Below are positions 22,228 to 33,642 of a DNA stretch of 64,000 nt, in pieces. Source of the DNA: Melastoma dodecandrum (lineage: Eukaryota; Streptophyta; Magnoliopsida; Myrtales; Melastomataceae); contig JARUPY010000607.1 of NCBI GenBank assembly GCA_029817715.1, forward strand, positions 3,286,001 to 3,350,000. The letters run 5' to 3'. Within the stretch, counting starts at the first letter, position 1; each line of letters begins with the position of its first letter. The position numbers and the translations under genes were made by a program. The notes under the pieces were generated by a model. The model was not told the DNA's origin. It worked only from the letters and a program-made list of their open reading frames with translations, and made no database searches.

Positions 22228-22556
22228 ATTGGCCTTACAAAGGCCGACTTCAATGGCCGATTTCATCGTGGTCGAAGCGAAGTCGGCCTTACAAAAGCCG
22301 ACTTCATGTCATTCGTCCCACTCGCATGAAGTCGACCTTTGTACGACTTGTGAAAACTTAAAAAAAAAAACAAAACTTCATTGAAGTCGACAGGCCGACT
22401 TCTGAAAACTTAAAAAAAAAAACAAAAACCTCACCGAAGTCGGCCTTACAAAGGCCGAATTCTAAACACTTAAAAAAAACTTCACTAAAGTCGGCCTTTG
22501 TAAGGACGACTTCCATGAAACGTGAAGGAAGTCGGCCTTACAAAGGCCAACTCATT
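22228..22556. repeat. Left subterminal palindrome array of the 3.5-kb PMD element
   Basis: About seven imperfect palindromic units related to AAGTCGGCCTTTGTAAGGCCGACTT occur roughly every 50 bp (near 22231, 22281, 22320, 22380, 22437, 22489 and 22528), separated by A-rich spacers. Units alternate between TTTGTAAGG and CCTTACAAA orientation and differ from each other by point changes. Confidence 0.85.
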
Positions 22557-23116
22557 CGGGGATTAAAAAAAAAATCGGATTTCGCGACAGAAAGTCCCGA
22601 CCGTAAACACCGTCCCCCTCCCGACCCTCCGAGTCCCAGCCCTCCTGATGCCGTCCCGGAAGCCTTCACAAAGCCCCCAAGTGTTTCGGATGACCATCCC
22701 CAGTCTCCCCGGCCCCGAAGCACCGACGCCCTGACGCCCCGCCACCGATGCCCGTCATTGCCCCTCTGTCTTTTACTACCGTGTATCCCCCGTCCGCGCC
22801 CATCGTGTAATGTAAACATTTAATTAGGATTTTGGTTAATTAGGATTTTTTACTAATTAGAGTTTATTTGATTAATTAGGGTTAATTAGGGTTTATTTGA
22901 TTTATGCTTTAAGAATTGACCTAATTTTGTAATAAGGATTGTAATTAAGCTAATTAAAATCTAATTAACATTTAATTCAAGCTAATTAAAATGTTATTAA
23001 GCTAATTAAGCTAAGTAACACCTAATTATTTATTAGCTATATCATTCTACTTTTATCAATTGTGAAACCAAATTGTTCTAATTTGGTAGCTCAATTGTAA
23101 TAGGTATCGTGTCCCA

Positions 23117-23430
23117 ATGTCGTCGATTGAGCTATTGATCTTTTCTAATGGAAATATTATTAATGAATCAGACAGAATTGGTTATGATAAAGGTCAAATA
23201 ACAAGAATAAAAGTCCCCGAATTCGTGAATTACGATAGTTTTGAGCGCATTATATGCGATACCATCGGTTTGCAATCAGCAATTTTTCATTACAGATTGC
23301 GCATAGATATCCGGCTGTGGAGTTCAATAATGTTGTTGTGAAGTATTATCCGGTGCCTATTAAGATGGATAAAGATGTGAGATTGCTGATAAAGTTTGCA
23401 CTTGCATATCGAAGACATATATAATAAGTA
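23117..23430 (+). pseudogene. MuDR-type transposase N-terminus remnant
   Basis: The frame starts MSSIELLIFSNGNIINESDR and continues IKVPEFVNYDSFERIICDTI. After one frameshift near 23300 it reads AVEFNNVVVKYYPVPIKMDK then VRLLIKFALAY. The same plan is seen at the start of the transposase of the 6.7-kb element (32207: a short beta-rich start, GNGKVIH, then IKVPANVDY and VRLLCEFAM). The sequence stops matching after about 100 codons, and PMD coding sequence follows within tens of bases. The whole zinc-binding and catalytic region is gone. Confidence 0.8.
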
Positions 23431-23439
23431 TATGTTTAC

Positions 23440-25215
23440 CTCCGATAGGCCGGATTTTTCGGAGTTGCAGAGCTGTCATTTATTCAGTTGGATCATGCTC
23501 TCATTACTGCATTAGTTGAAAGATGGAGGCCCAAGACTCATACTTTCCATATGGCCAATGGAAAGATGACAGTGACGTTGGAGGATGCTCAGATTCAGCT
23601 CGGATTGCCGATTGAAGGACCCTGCTATAGGATTCTCCAGCTTCGATTTTGCAGCCGTATGCGCGCAATTACTTGGGGATGTTCCGGGTAGAATTGACAT
23701 GAAGGCGTGAAGGGTTAAGATGAGTTGGTTGGCCTCCCGTTTTGATGTGCTACATCCCCAAGCACTAGATGAGGAGGTACGTATGCATACCCGAGCAAAC
23801 ATATTACAGCTAATAGGGTTCATGAATTTTCCCAACAAGTCGGACAACTTAGTTCATATAATATGGCTGCCATTGCTGGAGGATTTCGACGTTTGTGGTA
23901 GTTACAGTTGGGGATCAGCTTATTTGGCATGGTTGTATAGGCAATTATGTAGAGCCTCAGACAAGCAGGCATCACAGGGGGCGGGTTGTTTAGTGTTGCT
24001 ACAGTCATGGGCGTGGGATAGATTTCCCCATTTGTCGCCCGTTAGACGTCGAGCAGGCAAAGGCAGGGAATAATATATCAATGGGGTGCAAATCTAGACA
24101 CGAGAACTGTCGCCACGCATGTTTATCAATGATTAGAGAAACATTAGACAGACAGAGTCATCAACAGATTTTTACCTTCGACTTTATGTTATTTCAATTT
24201 CTTGATTGTCGAAATTTGGTTTTGTTTATGTCATTGGGTTGTTTTTCAGGTTGTTTAGCATCCATATATGGATTAGATACGCACCAGATTACATAATTAC
24301 TATTTGGACGGTCAGGAAAGCTGGCGAGCACGCGTACCGCTCATTTGCTTCTCTTTGGTTGAATGATACTTTTCAGACAGAGTCATTCGCCAATTTGGAG
24401 ACGAACAACTACTACCGGGTAGCTGCGATACCGAAGCATGCTTCCATCGAATTGATATGCTAGGACAGTAGTTCGATAATTGGATGCACATCCATGCAAA
24501 ATACATCCAGTTGTGGCATCAACGAGGTAGCCACATCGTTCCTTTACGTTGCGAACAAGGCAATGTCTATAGTATATGGTACATGCATCACTCTCGTCCT
24601 TACCTATCGCACACATGCGTCATGTTGAGCATAGTGGTAAGTAAAAAAACAATTATATTAATTATTGTATTGGTATAATTTCTTTGTAGAAGCAACAAAT
24701 GGTCGACAATTCTGTTCGATCCGAGAGAGGTGACCCTTCGTAATTACAGCACATCGCTGGTATTTCTCGCTAGGGCCGTAGCTTCTTGAGAGAGTTTACC
24801 CCGATGCATTTGTATGGATGGGGTGAAGGGCTACAGGAGGATGACGAGTTTCAAAAAGAGGCAGCGGATGAGGAACAAGCGCAAGAAGTCGAGCAATCGG
24901 AGGAGGTGGAGCAACAGGAGGAGGAGGAAGAGGAGGAGGAGGAGGATCGGGTTGACATGTTTGACATTGATCAGCAGTTTATTATGCAGTCGCAGGAGGA
25001 TGAGGTGTACCTGTCTCTTGTGCTTGATCCGACTCCCGTGGTTGCCTTTCGGACTCCATTAGCACATGCCTCTACATCATCTACTCCCGTGGCTCCAAGG
25101 ATCGACCGCCCGTAGGTGATGTAGATAACTCCCAGATTTCTCAGCTCACACAAATGGACTCTCAACGGTTTGGACGCTTCTACTCGCGCAAAAGCACTTA
25201 TCGGCGAGGAAATTA
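23440..25215 (+). pseudogene. Plant mobile domain (PMD/MAIN-like) gene, degenerate
   Basis: PMD proteins include Arabidopsis MAIN/MAIL1-type factors in silencing and genome stability, and many transposon-borne relatives. Segments in order: LDHALITALVERWRPKTHTF and GKMTVTLEDAQIQLGLPIEG (23480-23630); MSWLASRFDVLHPQALDEEV and the YSWGSAYLAWLYRQLCRASD block (23720-24010); an AWDRFPHL motif; and MHIHAKYIQLWHQRGSHIVP (24484-24560). An acidic coiled tail of glutamate runs at 24840-24950 leads to the end near 25215. Several frame changes break it, and some may be unrecognised introns. The same tail motif (MFDIDQQ) recurs in the decayed copy at 49.87 kb. Confidence 0.8.
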
Positions 25216-25374
25216 GATGGATTACTTTGTAACAACTTTGGTTGTTAACTTTCTATAGTACTCTACTTTTCGATGTTAACTTTTGAGAAAGACTGGTTGG
25301 ATTACTTAAATTGCGTCTTCTGTGTAGTATGCATTACAGGTGGGATTTCGGAAGTTAAATTTTTTTTTTAAAAC

Positions 25375-25570
25375 TCCCGAAGGAGTCGGCCTTTGTAAGG
25401 CCGACTTCAGTAAAGTTTTGTTTTTTTTTTTAAGTTTTCAGAAGTCGACCTTACAAAGGCCGACTTTATGCGGGTGGAACGAATGGCATAAAGTCAGCCT
25501 TTGTAAAGCCGACTTCGCTTCGCGTACGATGAAATCAGTCGGCCTTTGTAAGGCGGATTTTGCTACATTA
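25375..25570. repeat. Right subterminal palindrome array of the 3.5-kb PMD element
   Basis: Four units of the same palindrome theme (near 25384, 25442, 25491 and 25536) stand at about 50-bp spacing, mirroring the left array. Confidence 0.85.
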
Positions 25571-25645
25571 GTTGATGAATTTTGAAAATTGCGATCTTAT
25601 TTGGTGAAAAAGTTTCCGGACCAACGTTATTTAGGAACAAAACTC

Positions 25646-26675
25646 ATAATGATGGGTACTGGTTTTGGACTTGTAGTAGTTGTCTTCTCCTCATTCATTA
25701 AAACCCTTATTCTAAATCAAAGTTAATACTAGTTTGGTAGGATGGAATACGATTAGTTTGTTCTCTTCAATGAAGAACACATCTAATATGTCATTGGGAA
25801 TAAAGTTTAACAAAAACAAGGAGAGGCCGTCCTTTCATGAGCGTTGTTACTTTGTTCGAACAAAATTCATCAATCAATATCAATTCGATTTTATAAAAAC
25901 TCGTTAAAAATCCGTGTTTAAAAATCCGAATCAATAGAATCTCTTGAGTAACTACGATTTCTATGGATCACATTTTCCTTCTACAGGAGGAGGGTTTGTC
26001 TGATCAAGTAACTACAAGTTTATGATGAGATAATAGCATGGAAATGTACTTCCTAACATCAAGCCTATTTTCACGTACTTCGAATTTAGAGTTAAGTAAC
26101 TTTAAGTATTAAAATTAGTAAACGAAATTTAGTTTTAACCGTGGACTAAATGAGTAACAAAAGCTCGTCATTTCGTACTTAATTGTCAACTTTCTTTCCA
26201 TAATAGCGTGGAGTTTTGAACCAAAATATGTTTGGATGAGAAAAAGATCGAATAAGATTTCTAATTTACTTGGCTCAAGTGTCGATTTTGAGTATTTGAG
26301 TGGAGTCATTGTTGCATGCTATTTATAATGAATGCCCTGGATCGGTTACTTCAATTGATGACTTCACTAATCATTCCAACTGCCTATATTGTTCTGAATT
26401 AGTAAAAGTCGTCATTGTGTTGCAAATCGAAAAGCGAATATGTGGGTGCAAAATCTCTTATAGCTTGTACTTCACGTACAGAGGAAATTAAAATAATAGC
26501 AAGCATGTTAATGATAGATTCTTTCGGTTATAATTTAGATAACCCACCAAAATCAATCGTCCATAAAGTTCAAAAACCAGTAAAGTTGATGACAAGGACG
26601 AATGGATAGAAAATAAATTAATATTTTTTTCATTTACGAAATGCAACAGATGCCTAAATTTAGACCTTAAAAATA
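25646..26675. other. Spacer of about 1 kb between the two PMD elements, nothing recognised
   Basis: AT-rich sequence. A 60-codon frame near 26300 has no known motif or splice support. No transposon ends were recognised. Confidence 0.35.
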
Positions 26676-26754
26676 GAGTTTTGTACGGAAATACGGTTAG
26701 TTTTAAAAAAAAATTGCGAAATACGGTCACAGTTTCGTAAAATACGTGTTTACC

Positions 26755-27110
26755 GTCGAAGGGGCGCGATCCGAAAGCGCGCCCTCCGTGTGGTTGAATG
26801 AAGGGCGGGTTTTGGAAACCCACTCCTTACGCATTCCCCGACCCAACCCAAACACGAGAGGGGGATGGGAGGAAAACGCCTAAGTGTACAAGGGGCGCGG
26901 TCTCAAAACGCGCCCCTTACCGCGCCCCTTCAAAAGGCCGTCCCCCCCCGGTCCCCCCTTCAACACTTAGTCCACTCCCCCCCGTCCCCCCTTCAACACT
27001 TAGGCCACTCCCCCATGTCCCTCCTCTCCTTTTGGAATGCTACGAGGGGCGGGTTAAACCCCCCCTCCTTGGAATAACACAAACCCGCCCCCCGTCTGAC
27101 AATACAACAA
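26755..27110. repeat. Left subterminal palindrome array of the 6.7-kb MULE
   Basis: G+C-rich imperfect palindromes such as GGGGCGCGATCCGAAAGCGCGCCC, GGGGCGCGGTCTCAAAACGCGCCCC and GAGGGGCGGGTTAAACCCCCCCTC stand in series with pyrimidine-rich spacers. The base composition is sharply different from the AT-rich flanks. Confidence 0.85.
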
Positions 27111-27505
27111 TGCTATGAATAACTTTAGAAACCCTGTTTCAACAAACACAAATAAGCAAACTAACTTCGAAACTATCCATTGATAACATCCATACATCCA
27201 ACACCCAACTTCGAAACAATCCAACATCCAATAACAAAGCCAACGTCCATACATAACATCCAACATCTAACGTACAAAGTCTAATGTCCAAATTCCATAT
27301 CAGTAATGTTCCCTACGCCTCATCGATTTCCTCCTAATGTAAGGCCCGATGACGGGATCTTCTGGAACTTGAGGCTGCTCCGATGGAACATCCAGGTACA
27401 GTTGCGTAATTTGAGAAGTTCCTTCTCCTTGTTGCAAATGGTCGTACCCGAAAAAGTTATATTAGTTGAGTTACGAAAGTTTAAATCAATCTTAAATCGA
27501 AGGAC

Positions 27506-29470
27506 TTACCCGAATTCTCTTGGCTCTTTAATCGGAGCTCCCGGTGTAGAACTGGACCCAACCTCGATGTAAGGAGTGCCGTAATCGCCATAAATATGAG
27601 AAACTTGCGAGATGAGCATGCATTCTCGCACTTCATGGCCCTCCTCGTCAAATACGGGGTCGTCGTATGTCCGTGGCTCCTCCTCATGTTCATGCTCCTC
27701 TTCCGCAACGTCCATACGATGAGGATGATCTTCCTCCAAATGATCTTCCTCCTCTATATGCTGTCCACCTTGCGGGATGAACTCGTATGCAGGTTGATCT
27801 TCCAAACCGCCGGTACGACCATACAATCTTACCGGTGCATACTTCCGCATCATTTCCATGGACTCCTTGGCAAGAGTAACGAGTTCCGGCTGGTCAAACC
27901 GAAGCTTTATCTTTCGTAAGTTCTTCATCTACATCAGGAATATAGGTTAAAGTTGAAAAATGAATGAGAAAATCTTATGAGGTACTCATACTCATAAACG
28001 ACTTACCAATGTGCCTAGCATGGAGCCGGTGTGCGATATGTGATGCCTGGTGTGCTTGGCATACCATTTTGAGTATCTATCGGGAGACTCCCAAAACAGC
28101 GGCACGACCTTATTAATCCGATCTTCCCACTGCTCGACAAACACTCGATGAATCTCTCTCCAGTTGTTCATGGTCTTCCCGCATAAAACTATCCGATGGA
28201 GTGCCTTGCTTGTGTCACAATCTTCCGGCACGAGTTGATGATCGCCAAACTGATGAATCACTCTATCCGGGTAATGCCACTCCACGATGTAGAAGCAAAT
28301 CAGAGGAACTCTTGCACGCCAGAAAGCCTCACCAGATCGACAGTAATCAGGAAGCATGGCTACCAACTCATCCGGGTAAGGATGCCAAATAATCTGCATA
28401 TATCAATGTGAATGTGTGAGAAGAGTTCGATATAAACAAATGAATTTGTTAGTTATAGAAGTTTACCTGATCCATGCTCTGCCTATCAAATGCCTCTTTG
28501 TAGGAGGAAAGTACATGGGTGGACACCGTGCGTACATCTTTCGCAACGGCCCAGCGATGGCTCAAAGGCATATCTTCCACAAATGGGGTACGAAGTCTCA
28601 GAGGTGCTATATGAGGGAATCTATCTCATGCCCAAATCTGTAACAGTATCAAGGGACCCTCTATCTAAGATGCCTTGTGGTGAGCCGCCTTACACAAACT
28701 CCTGTAAAGCCACGCAAGGCATGCACTTTCCCAACTATAATTTCCAGCCCTCTCAAATTCAGCTAGCAGAGGCAACCAGAATAAGTGCACTAAACTGCCT
28801 GACTTCGTTGTGAATAGCATCCTGTCAATCAGCTACAAAATGTATGCCCTGATATGCATCTGCACTAACTCTTCCGGGGCAATTATAGGGATCTGACCAA
28901 AATTTGTAGCCAGCCAGGGCAGTCTAATACGACCAGACCTAATGTTGTCACCCCTAGGTATCCGGCCAAATAACTCTAGACACACCGCCGCATTGATACA
29001 GATGTATCTACTATCACCGCATCACCATCTACGGGCAAACCTAGCTGAATTGCCGCATCCTAAAGGGTGATAGTCATCTCACCGTACAACATATGGAAGG
29101 TGTGCGTCTCCGGCCTCCAGCGTTCCGTCAATGCTGTGATGAGGGCCCAGTCCAATGATATGAACGGAAGCTTAGCCATTCCATAGAATCCTGCTTAACG
29201 GAGGTAAACGTCCATCCTGGGATCTGTGGCACTTCCCTTCAGTGATTTCTCTACCCGACGGCAAGTGAGAACGTTATTCTGTAGATAAAACACGAATTAG
29301 TGGAAAGGTACAAATACATGAAATATATAATGTATAGAAGGTACGAATACACGAATTGATATACCACACTATATCTGGCTTCCCATACAGCCGTCGATCG
29401 ATGCTCTCCTTGAGCATCAAGAACACTTGTATTTCTTGGTCCTGGGCGCATTTTCCTGTTAGACAATATA
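27506..29470 (-). pseudogene. PMD/MAIN-like gene of the 6.7-kb MULE, with several premature stops
   Basis: Order on the minus strand: an N-terminal exon RPGPRNTSVLDAQGEHRSTA (29455-29380); then NVLTCRR, YLR-stop-AGFYG, LDWALITALTERWRPETHTF (about 29275-29080); the LPWLATNFGQIPIIAPEELV block; and the YSWESACLAWLYRSLCKAAH block (about 28740-28690). After that come the C-terminal domain IIWHPYPDELVAMLPDYCRS and VEWHYPDRVIHQFGDHQLVP (28399-28000) and an acidic tail (27928-27506). Two GT-AG introns are visible (one about 28433-28393, one 28003-27929). In-frame stops replace conserved glutamine or tryptophan positions at five sites, and one frameshift lies near 28990. Its order after the transposase matches the smaller element at 22.1 kb. 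Confidence 0.85.
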
Positions 29471-29539
29471 ACAACAAGGATTACAAACAAATACAACTTA
29501 AGCATAAAATCAAAGATTGAATAAACATTGAATAAATAC

Positions 29540-32207
29540 TTACAAAGATTCTTATTAGATAACTACGTCGGTTATGACCTTCCTTTCTACATAACCCACG
29601 ACTAGTTTTTCGAGATTTCTCCTTGATATCCATTTCATTACATATACGGGATGACCGTGGACGCCCTTTTGGACTGACTCTTGTAGGATCGGGATTGACT
29701 CTCGGGAAAGGATATTCCGGCCAATCATCTTTGCAATCAAAAGAATGCCATTTCGAAGCATATACGGCCTTCTGACACTCGAAGGAGTAGAAATGACTAA
29801 TCACAGCGGTATGATCTACATGCATGTGAGCATAACATGTCAAAGCATGCGAACAAGGAATGCGATAGATTTGCCACTTCTTACAGCTGCATTTCCGCGC
29901 TTGAAGAAACACATACTTGAGTCAATGTTTTCCTCTAGTTTTCACGTCAAATCTACCCTCCTGTCGATCGAGAAGCACTACTTCGTACCGTTTGGCTTTC
30001 TCGATACATTTAAACAACCGATTTGTACAAACACTTGTAAAACTTTCGCCAATTCGCAACGCAGAGTCAGCGTCATCTCGTCTTGCTATCCAGTATGACA
30101 CGCCATTATACTATATTTTCCGCACAAGAGCCGAAACAGGAAGATTTCTGGCACATCTTATAACGGCGTTGTAACTCTCGCTCAAATTCGTAGTCATAAG
30201 ACCATATCTGTAAAAGCCATCCCGACTCAAACACCACTGCTTTTCATTCATCTCGGCGAAAAACTTTCCAGCTTCTAGCATTGATGCAAACAAGCTTCTC
30301 AAAATGTTTTTGTGCTTCACAGTCATCGATTTCCTCGCTGCGGCTATCAACTTCCTTTTACAAGCAACATTTTTATATCTAGTATTGAAATTGCTTGCCA
30401 CATGTCTAAGACAGAACCGCCAATGTGCAAATGGCGGGTTCCAACCCACCTGCGGATCATTCACAGCTGCCTGAATGCCAGCATGTCTGTCGGAAATCAA
30501 GCATAATCCTCCCGTTCTATCACCAACGACATATCCCTTAAGACATCTCAAGAACCAACTCCAAGAATCATAGCTTTCCTCATCAACCAGTGCAAATGCA
30601 AGCGGCACAATATGGTTATCCCCGTCCATAGCACAAGCAATTAAGAGTTTATGCCTATATTTACCATATAAAAATGTGCCATCTATACTCACAACTGGCC
30701 GATAATGAGTAAATGCCTGAATACACTGTCCAAACGCCCAAAAAAGCCTCTGAAACTGTAATACTTCCCCATCGCCAAGATAATAAGTTGCACCCCAATC
30801 AACAATTGTTCCGGGGTTGGCGATTGTAATTGCATTCATAAGATGCGGCAACTCGTTATAAGATTCATCCCATTCGCCATATTCAACTTCAATTGCCTTC
30901 CTCTTTGCATCCCATACTCGTCTCCGAGTTACTTCGTACCCAAATCTCTCCTTTATTACATTCCGTAGGAACGACACTTTCACTTCAGGAGATTCTCTAA
31001 CAAAAGTACGGAAGTAGGGAACCATAAAGTTACAGTCAAGTCGATCATGATCTTGGGAAAACACTACATTTAAACATGTATGTGCCTCACCAACAATGGT
31101 TATTTCAAACTCATCATCACAAGCACGTTGAATCGCGCGTAATCTCCACTTGCAACCAGAACCAACCTCAGAACAAAACACAGACCACGTCGTCTTATCT
31201 GACTCCACAATTTCATAGTTATAATGGTTCTTGATATGGAACATATTCACCGTATGAATGAGATGGTTCTTATGCTTGAAACGCATCCCTTTACGAAATT
31301 CAACCACAACGTCTGGATCGTCCGTCATTCTAACTTCCTCATCATCCTCGAAAATCACCTTCCCAGTATCGGCACTGTCTAGATAGAATGATAGAGGTTT
31401 TTCCAACCGTTTCTTCCTAGAAGCACCAGCCTCATTAACCTCCACATTGTTATCTTCGTTCCCTAAATTAAAACCGTTAAACATTTCATCATCAGTATCC
31501 GCGTCCTAATCGGAATTCACTATTGAATCAACGATATGATTCTCATATCGCCGATAAATACTTTCGTTTAGAATGTCTTCATCGCCCACGTCACGTTCTA
31601 AATCTTCAAACGGATCACCCTCTTCATAATCGTTTCCGTAATCATTACCACCATCATCATCCATATCACCATCCTCCCCATTCCCCACATTACCACCATA
31701 TCCGCTACACCCTTCATTCACCGGTACAAATCGACGAAAATTTCTATTAACTTCGAAATTTTCCATTCTCTCTTGCACAATATTTAACCCCTCATCCACA
31801 TTCACTCCTACGGCTGGCATGTTACTACCGTGCTTACTTCTTGAATTTGTCGGCCTCCCTTCATTGCTAGAATTCTCAGAAACTGATATCACATATACTT
31901 CTTGAATGCGGTCACCATTTGACATCGCAAACTCACACAACAACCTAACATCTTCATCATCACCAATCGGTACTAGCACAAAATTTATGCCGGAAGGACC
32001 ATACGAAGGAACGAGATATATATGACATATTTCCAGCCTACTTCCTTCGTTTAATCTCATTGCATTAGCAATGACCCTTTCGAATTGGACATAGTCCACA
32101 TTAGCAGGTACCTTTATACGTTTCACTGAACCCCTATTATAACCTACTCCTTGACTACCATGAATAACTTTCCCATTACCATACAATAACAAATGAACTT
32201 GCGCCAT
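29540..32207 (-). pseudogene. MuDR-type (MULE) transposase with three nonsense codons
   Basis: The frame is continuous over about 890 codons, broken only by TAG at 31508-31506, TAG at 30113-30111 and TGA at 29924-29922. Regions: a MuDR N-terminal domain (starts MAQVHLLLYGNGKVIHG, 32207-31850); an acidic linker; a FAR1/MuDR zinc-binding DNA-binding domain near 31300-31050 (KNHYNYEIVESDKTTWSVFC); and the MULE DDE domain (VVSIDGTFLYGKYRHKLLIA near 30690, LISDRHAGIQAAV near 30500, and the CLRHVASNF element). A SWIM zinc finger CSCKKWQIYRIPCSHAL lies at 29890-29840. All usual parts of an autonomous transposase are present, so the element seems to have been inactivated by point changes. Confidence 0.92.
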
Positions 32208-32819
32208 TGAAACGTAAGAGAAAACTTACGTGAAATCGCTACCTCTCGAACTTAATAATACCTAAAACAATTCAAACAACGTATAATTGATCATCAAAAT
32301 TATAATACCAAACAACAATTCAAATAATACCATCCAATAATTCTAAATAATCAAATCAATTTATAAAATTATATCCTAAATAATCAATCCTAAATTTCAA
32401 TCCTAAATTTCTATCCTAAATTTCTAACCTATATTTCTAACCTAAATTTCTATATTAAATTTGTAACCTAAATCACAAACCTAAATTTCTAACCTAAATA
32501 ATTACCTTAAAAAAAACCTAAATAATTAAACTTACGGGTGATAATCGGATGTCGAACGGGCGGAGATCGGAGGTTGGATGTCGGACGGGCGGACGAAGGA
32601 ACGGGTGGAGGACGGAAGACGGGGAGGACGGGGGACGGGGCGAACCGAGGTCGAAGGTGGGGAGGATGGAGCACGGGGCGTAGGATGACGGACGACGGCG
32701 GCGTATGAAGTGGGAAGTCGTCGGACGGGACGTGGGAGGTTGCTGCGTCAGAAGTCGATGGCCGGAGGTCGGAGGAATCGACGGAGGGAGGTCGAAAGTT
32801 TAGGAAACTAGGGTTTCTC

Positions 32820-33335
32820 TCCCGATTTCGGGAGTTATGTCCGTCGGGGGGGCGGGTTCCGAAAACCCGTCCCTTATTGTTTTAATGGATGGGCGGGTTT
32901 TGACGCCCAATGGCCTTGAAGGGGCCGGTCTCAAAACGCGCCCCTTATCCCAGGAGGGGCAGGTTTCCAAAACCCGTCCCTGGGGGGCCAAGGGGGGAGT
33001 GGCCTAAGTTAGAAGGGGGGACGAGGGGACGGCCTAAGTGTTGAAAGGGGGACAGGGGGGACCTTGGGGATTGACCCATCCCCCGTCAGACTCCCAAAAC
33101 AACAAGGGGGGACGGGGGGACGGCTTATTGAAGGGGCGCGTTTTGAGACCGCACCCCTTGTACACTTAGGCGTATTCCCTCCATCCCCCTCTCGTGTTTG
33201 GGTTGGGTCGGGGAATGCGTAAGGGGCGGGTTCTGCATGTATAAGGGGCGGGTTACTCCACACGAAGGGCGCGTTTTGAAACCGCGCCCTCTTTATAATC
33301 CAAGAGCGCGTTTGAACGCGCCCCTTCGACGGTAA
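32820..33335. repeat. Right subterminal palindrome array of the 6.7-kb MULE
   Basis: At least eight G+C-rich units, for example GGGCGGGTTCCGAAAACCCGTCCC, GGGGCAGGTTTCCAAAACCCGTCCC, GGGGCGCGTTTTGAGACCGCACCCC and GAGCGCGTTTGAACGCGCCCC, are arranged in series up to the terminal repeat. They are the same family as the left array and share the core GGTTT(N)AAACC. Confidence 0.85.
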
Positions 33336-33409
33336 AATCGTATTTTACGAAACTGGAACCGTATTTCGTAAATTTTTTTTAAAACTAACCGTATTTTCGT
33401 ACAAAACTC

Positions 33410-33642
33410 GTTATTAGTTATCCCTTTTATTATAATAATAATTATGATTATTATGTCATGACCTTTTCGTGGGACGCAGGGCCAACTCGGACGGAGAAAC
33501 CCAAGGGTTCGTAAGAAAAAAGAGAAGACTCCTCCCAAGTGATCGATAACCGGAAGAAGGCTCTTCTTCCTCAACCACTCGTGCTGCAAACCCCTAATTC
33601 CCACCCCTCCTCCGATCAACGATCAGTTGCCGTTAGCTGACG
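33410..33642 (+). promoter_or_regulatory. Compressed promoter / 5' UTR of the SPOT1-like gene
   Basis: Only 233 bp lie between the end of the 6.7-kb MULE and the start codon. An AT-rich block TTATTATAATAATAATTATG at 33429-33450 is the only TATA-like candidate. The remainder is G+C-rich and fits a 5' UTR. Any further promoter elements would lie inside the transposon. Confidence 0.45.

Larger units (their letters stand above)
22141..25645 (+). mobile_element. Mutator-like element with PMD gene, transposase core deleted (3.5 kb)
   Basis: The left end GAGTTTTGTTCCTAAATAACGTT and right end AACGTTATTTAGGAACAAAACTC are inverted repeats, extended by about 100 bp of inverted similarity. The flanks ATGATGATGG (22131-22140) and ATAATGATGG (25646-25655) differ at one base, fitting a 9-10 bp MULE duplication. 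Next to both ends are arrays of imperfect palindromes on the theme GTCGGCCTTTGTAAGGCCGAC. Inside, the first codons of a MuDR-type transposase are followed directly by a PMD gene. The DDE region is missing, so the copy depends on others for movement. Confidence 0.88.
26676..33409 (-). mobile_element. Autonomous-type Mutator-like element with MuDR transposase and PMD gene (6.7 kb), silenced by nonsense codons
   Basis: The terminal inverted repeats are about 75 bp and nearly identical: GAGTTTTGTACGGAAATACGG at 26676 and its mirror ending ACAAAACTC at 33409. Both run through a GTTTCGTAAAATACG block. Palindromic G+C-rich arrays built on GGGGCGCG / CGCGCCCC and GGGCGGGTTT / AAACCCGCCC lie just inside each end. 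On the minus strand come first a transposase gene (32207 to 29540) and then a PMD gene (about 29470 to 27506). No clear 9-bp target duplication could be matched at these ends. Both genes carry premature stops. Confidence 0.92.

Noticed and set aside
24814..25062. Arginine-rich open frame
   Set aside because: It is the shifted reading of the glutamate-rich tail of the PMD gene (GAG/GAA repeats read out of frame).
22228..25570. Regularly spaced palindromes suggestive of a CRISPR array
   Set aside because: Units are imperfect, differ from each other, have A-rich non-unique spacers, and lie at both ends of a plant transposon; the genome is eukaryotic.
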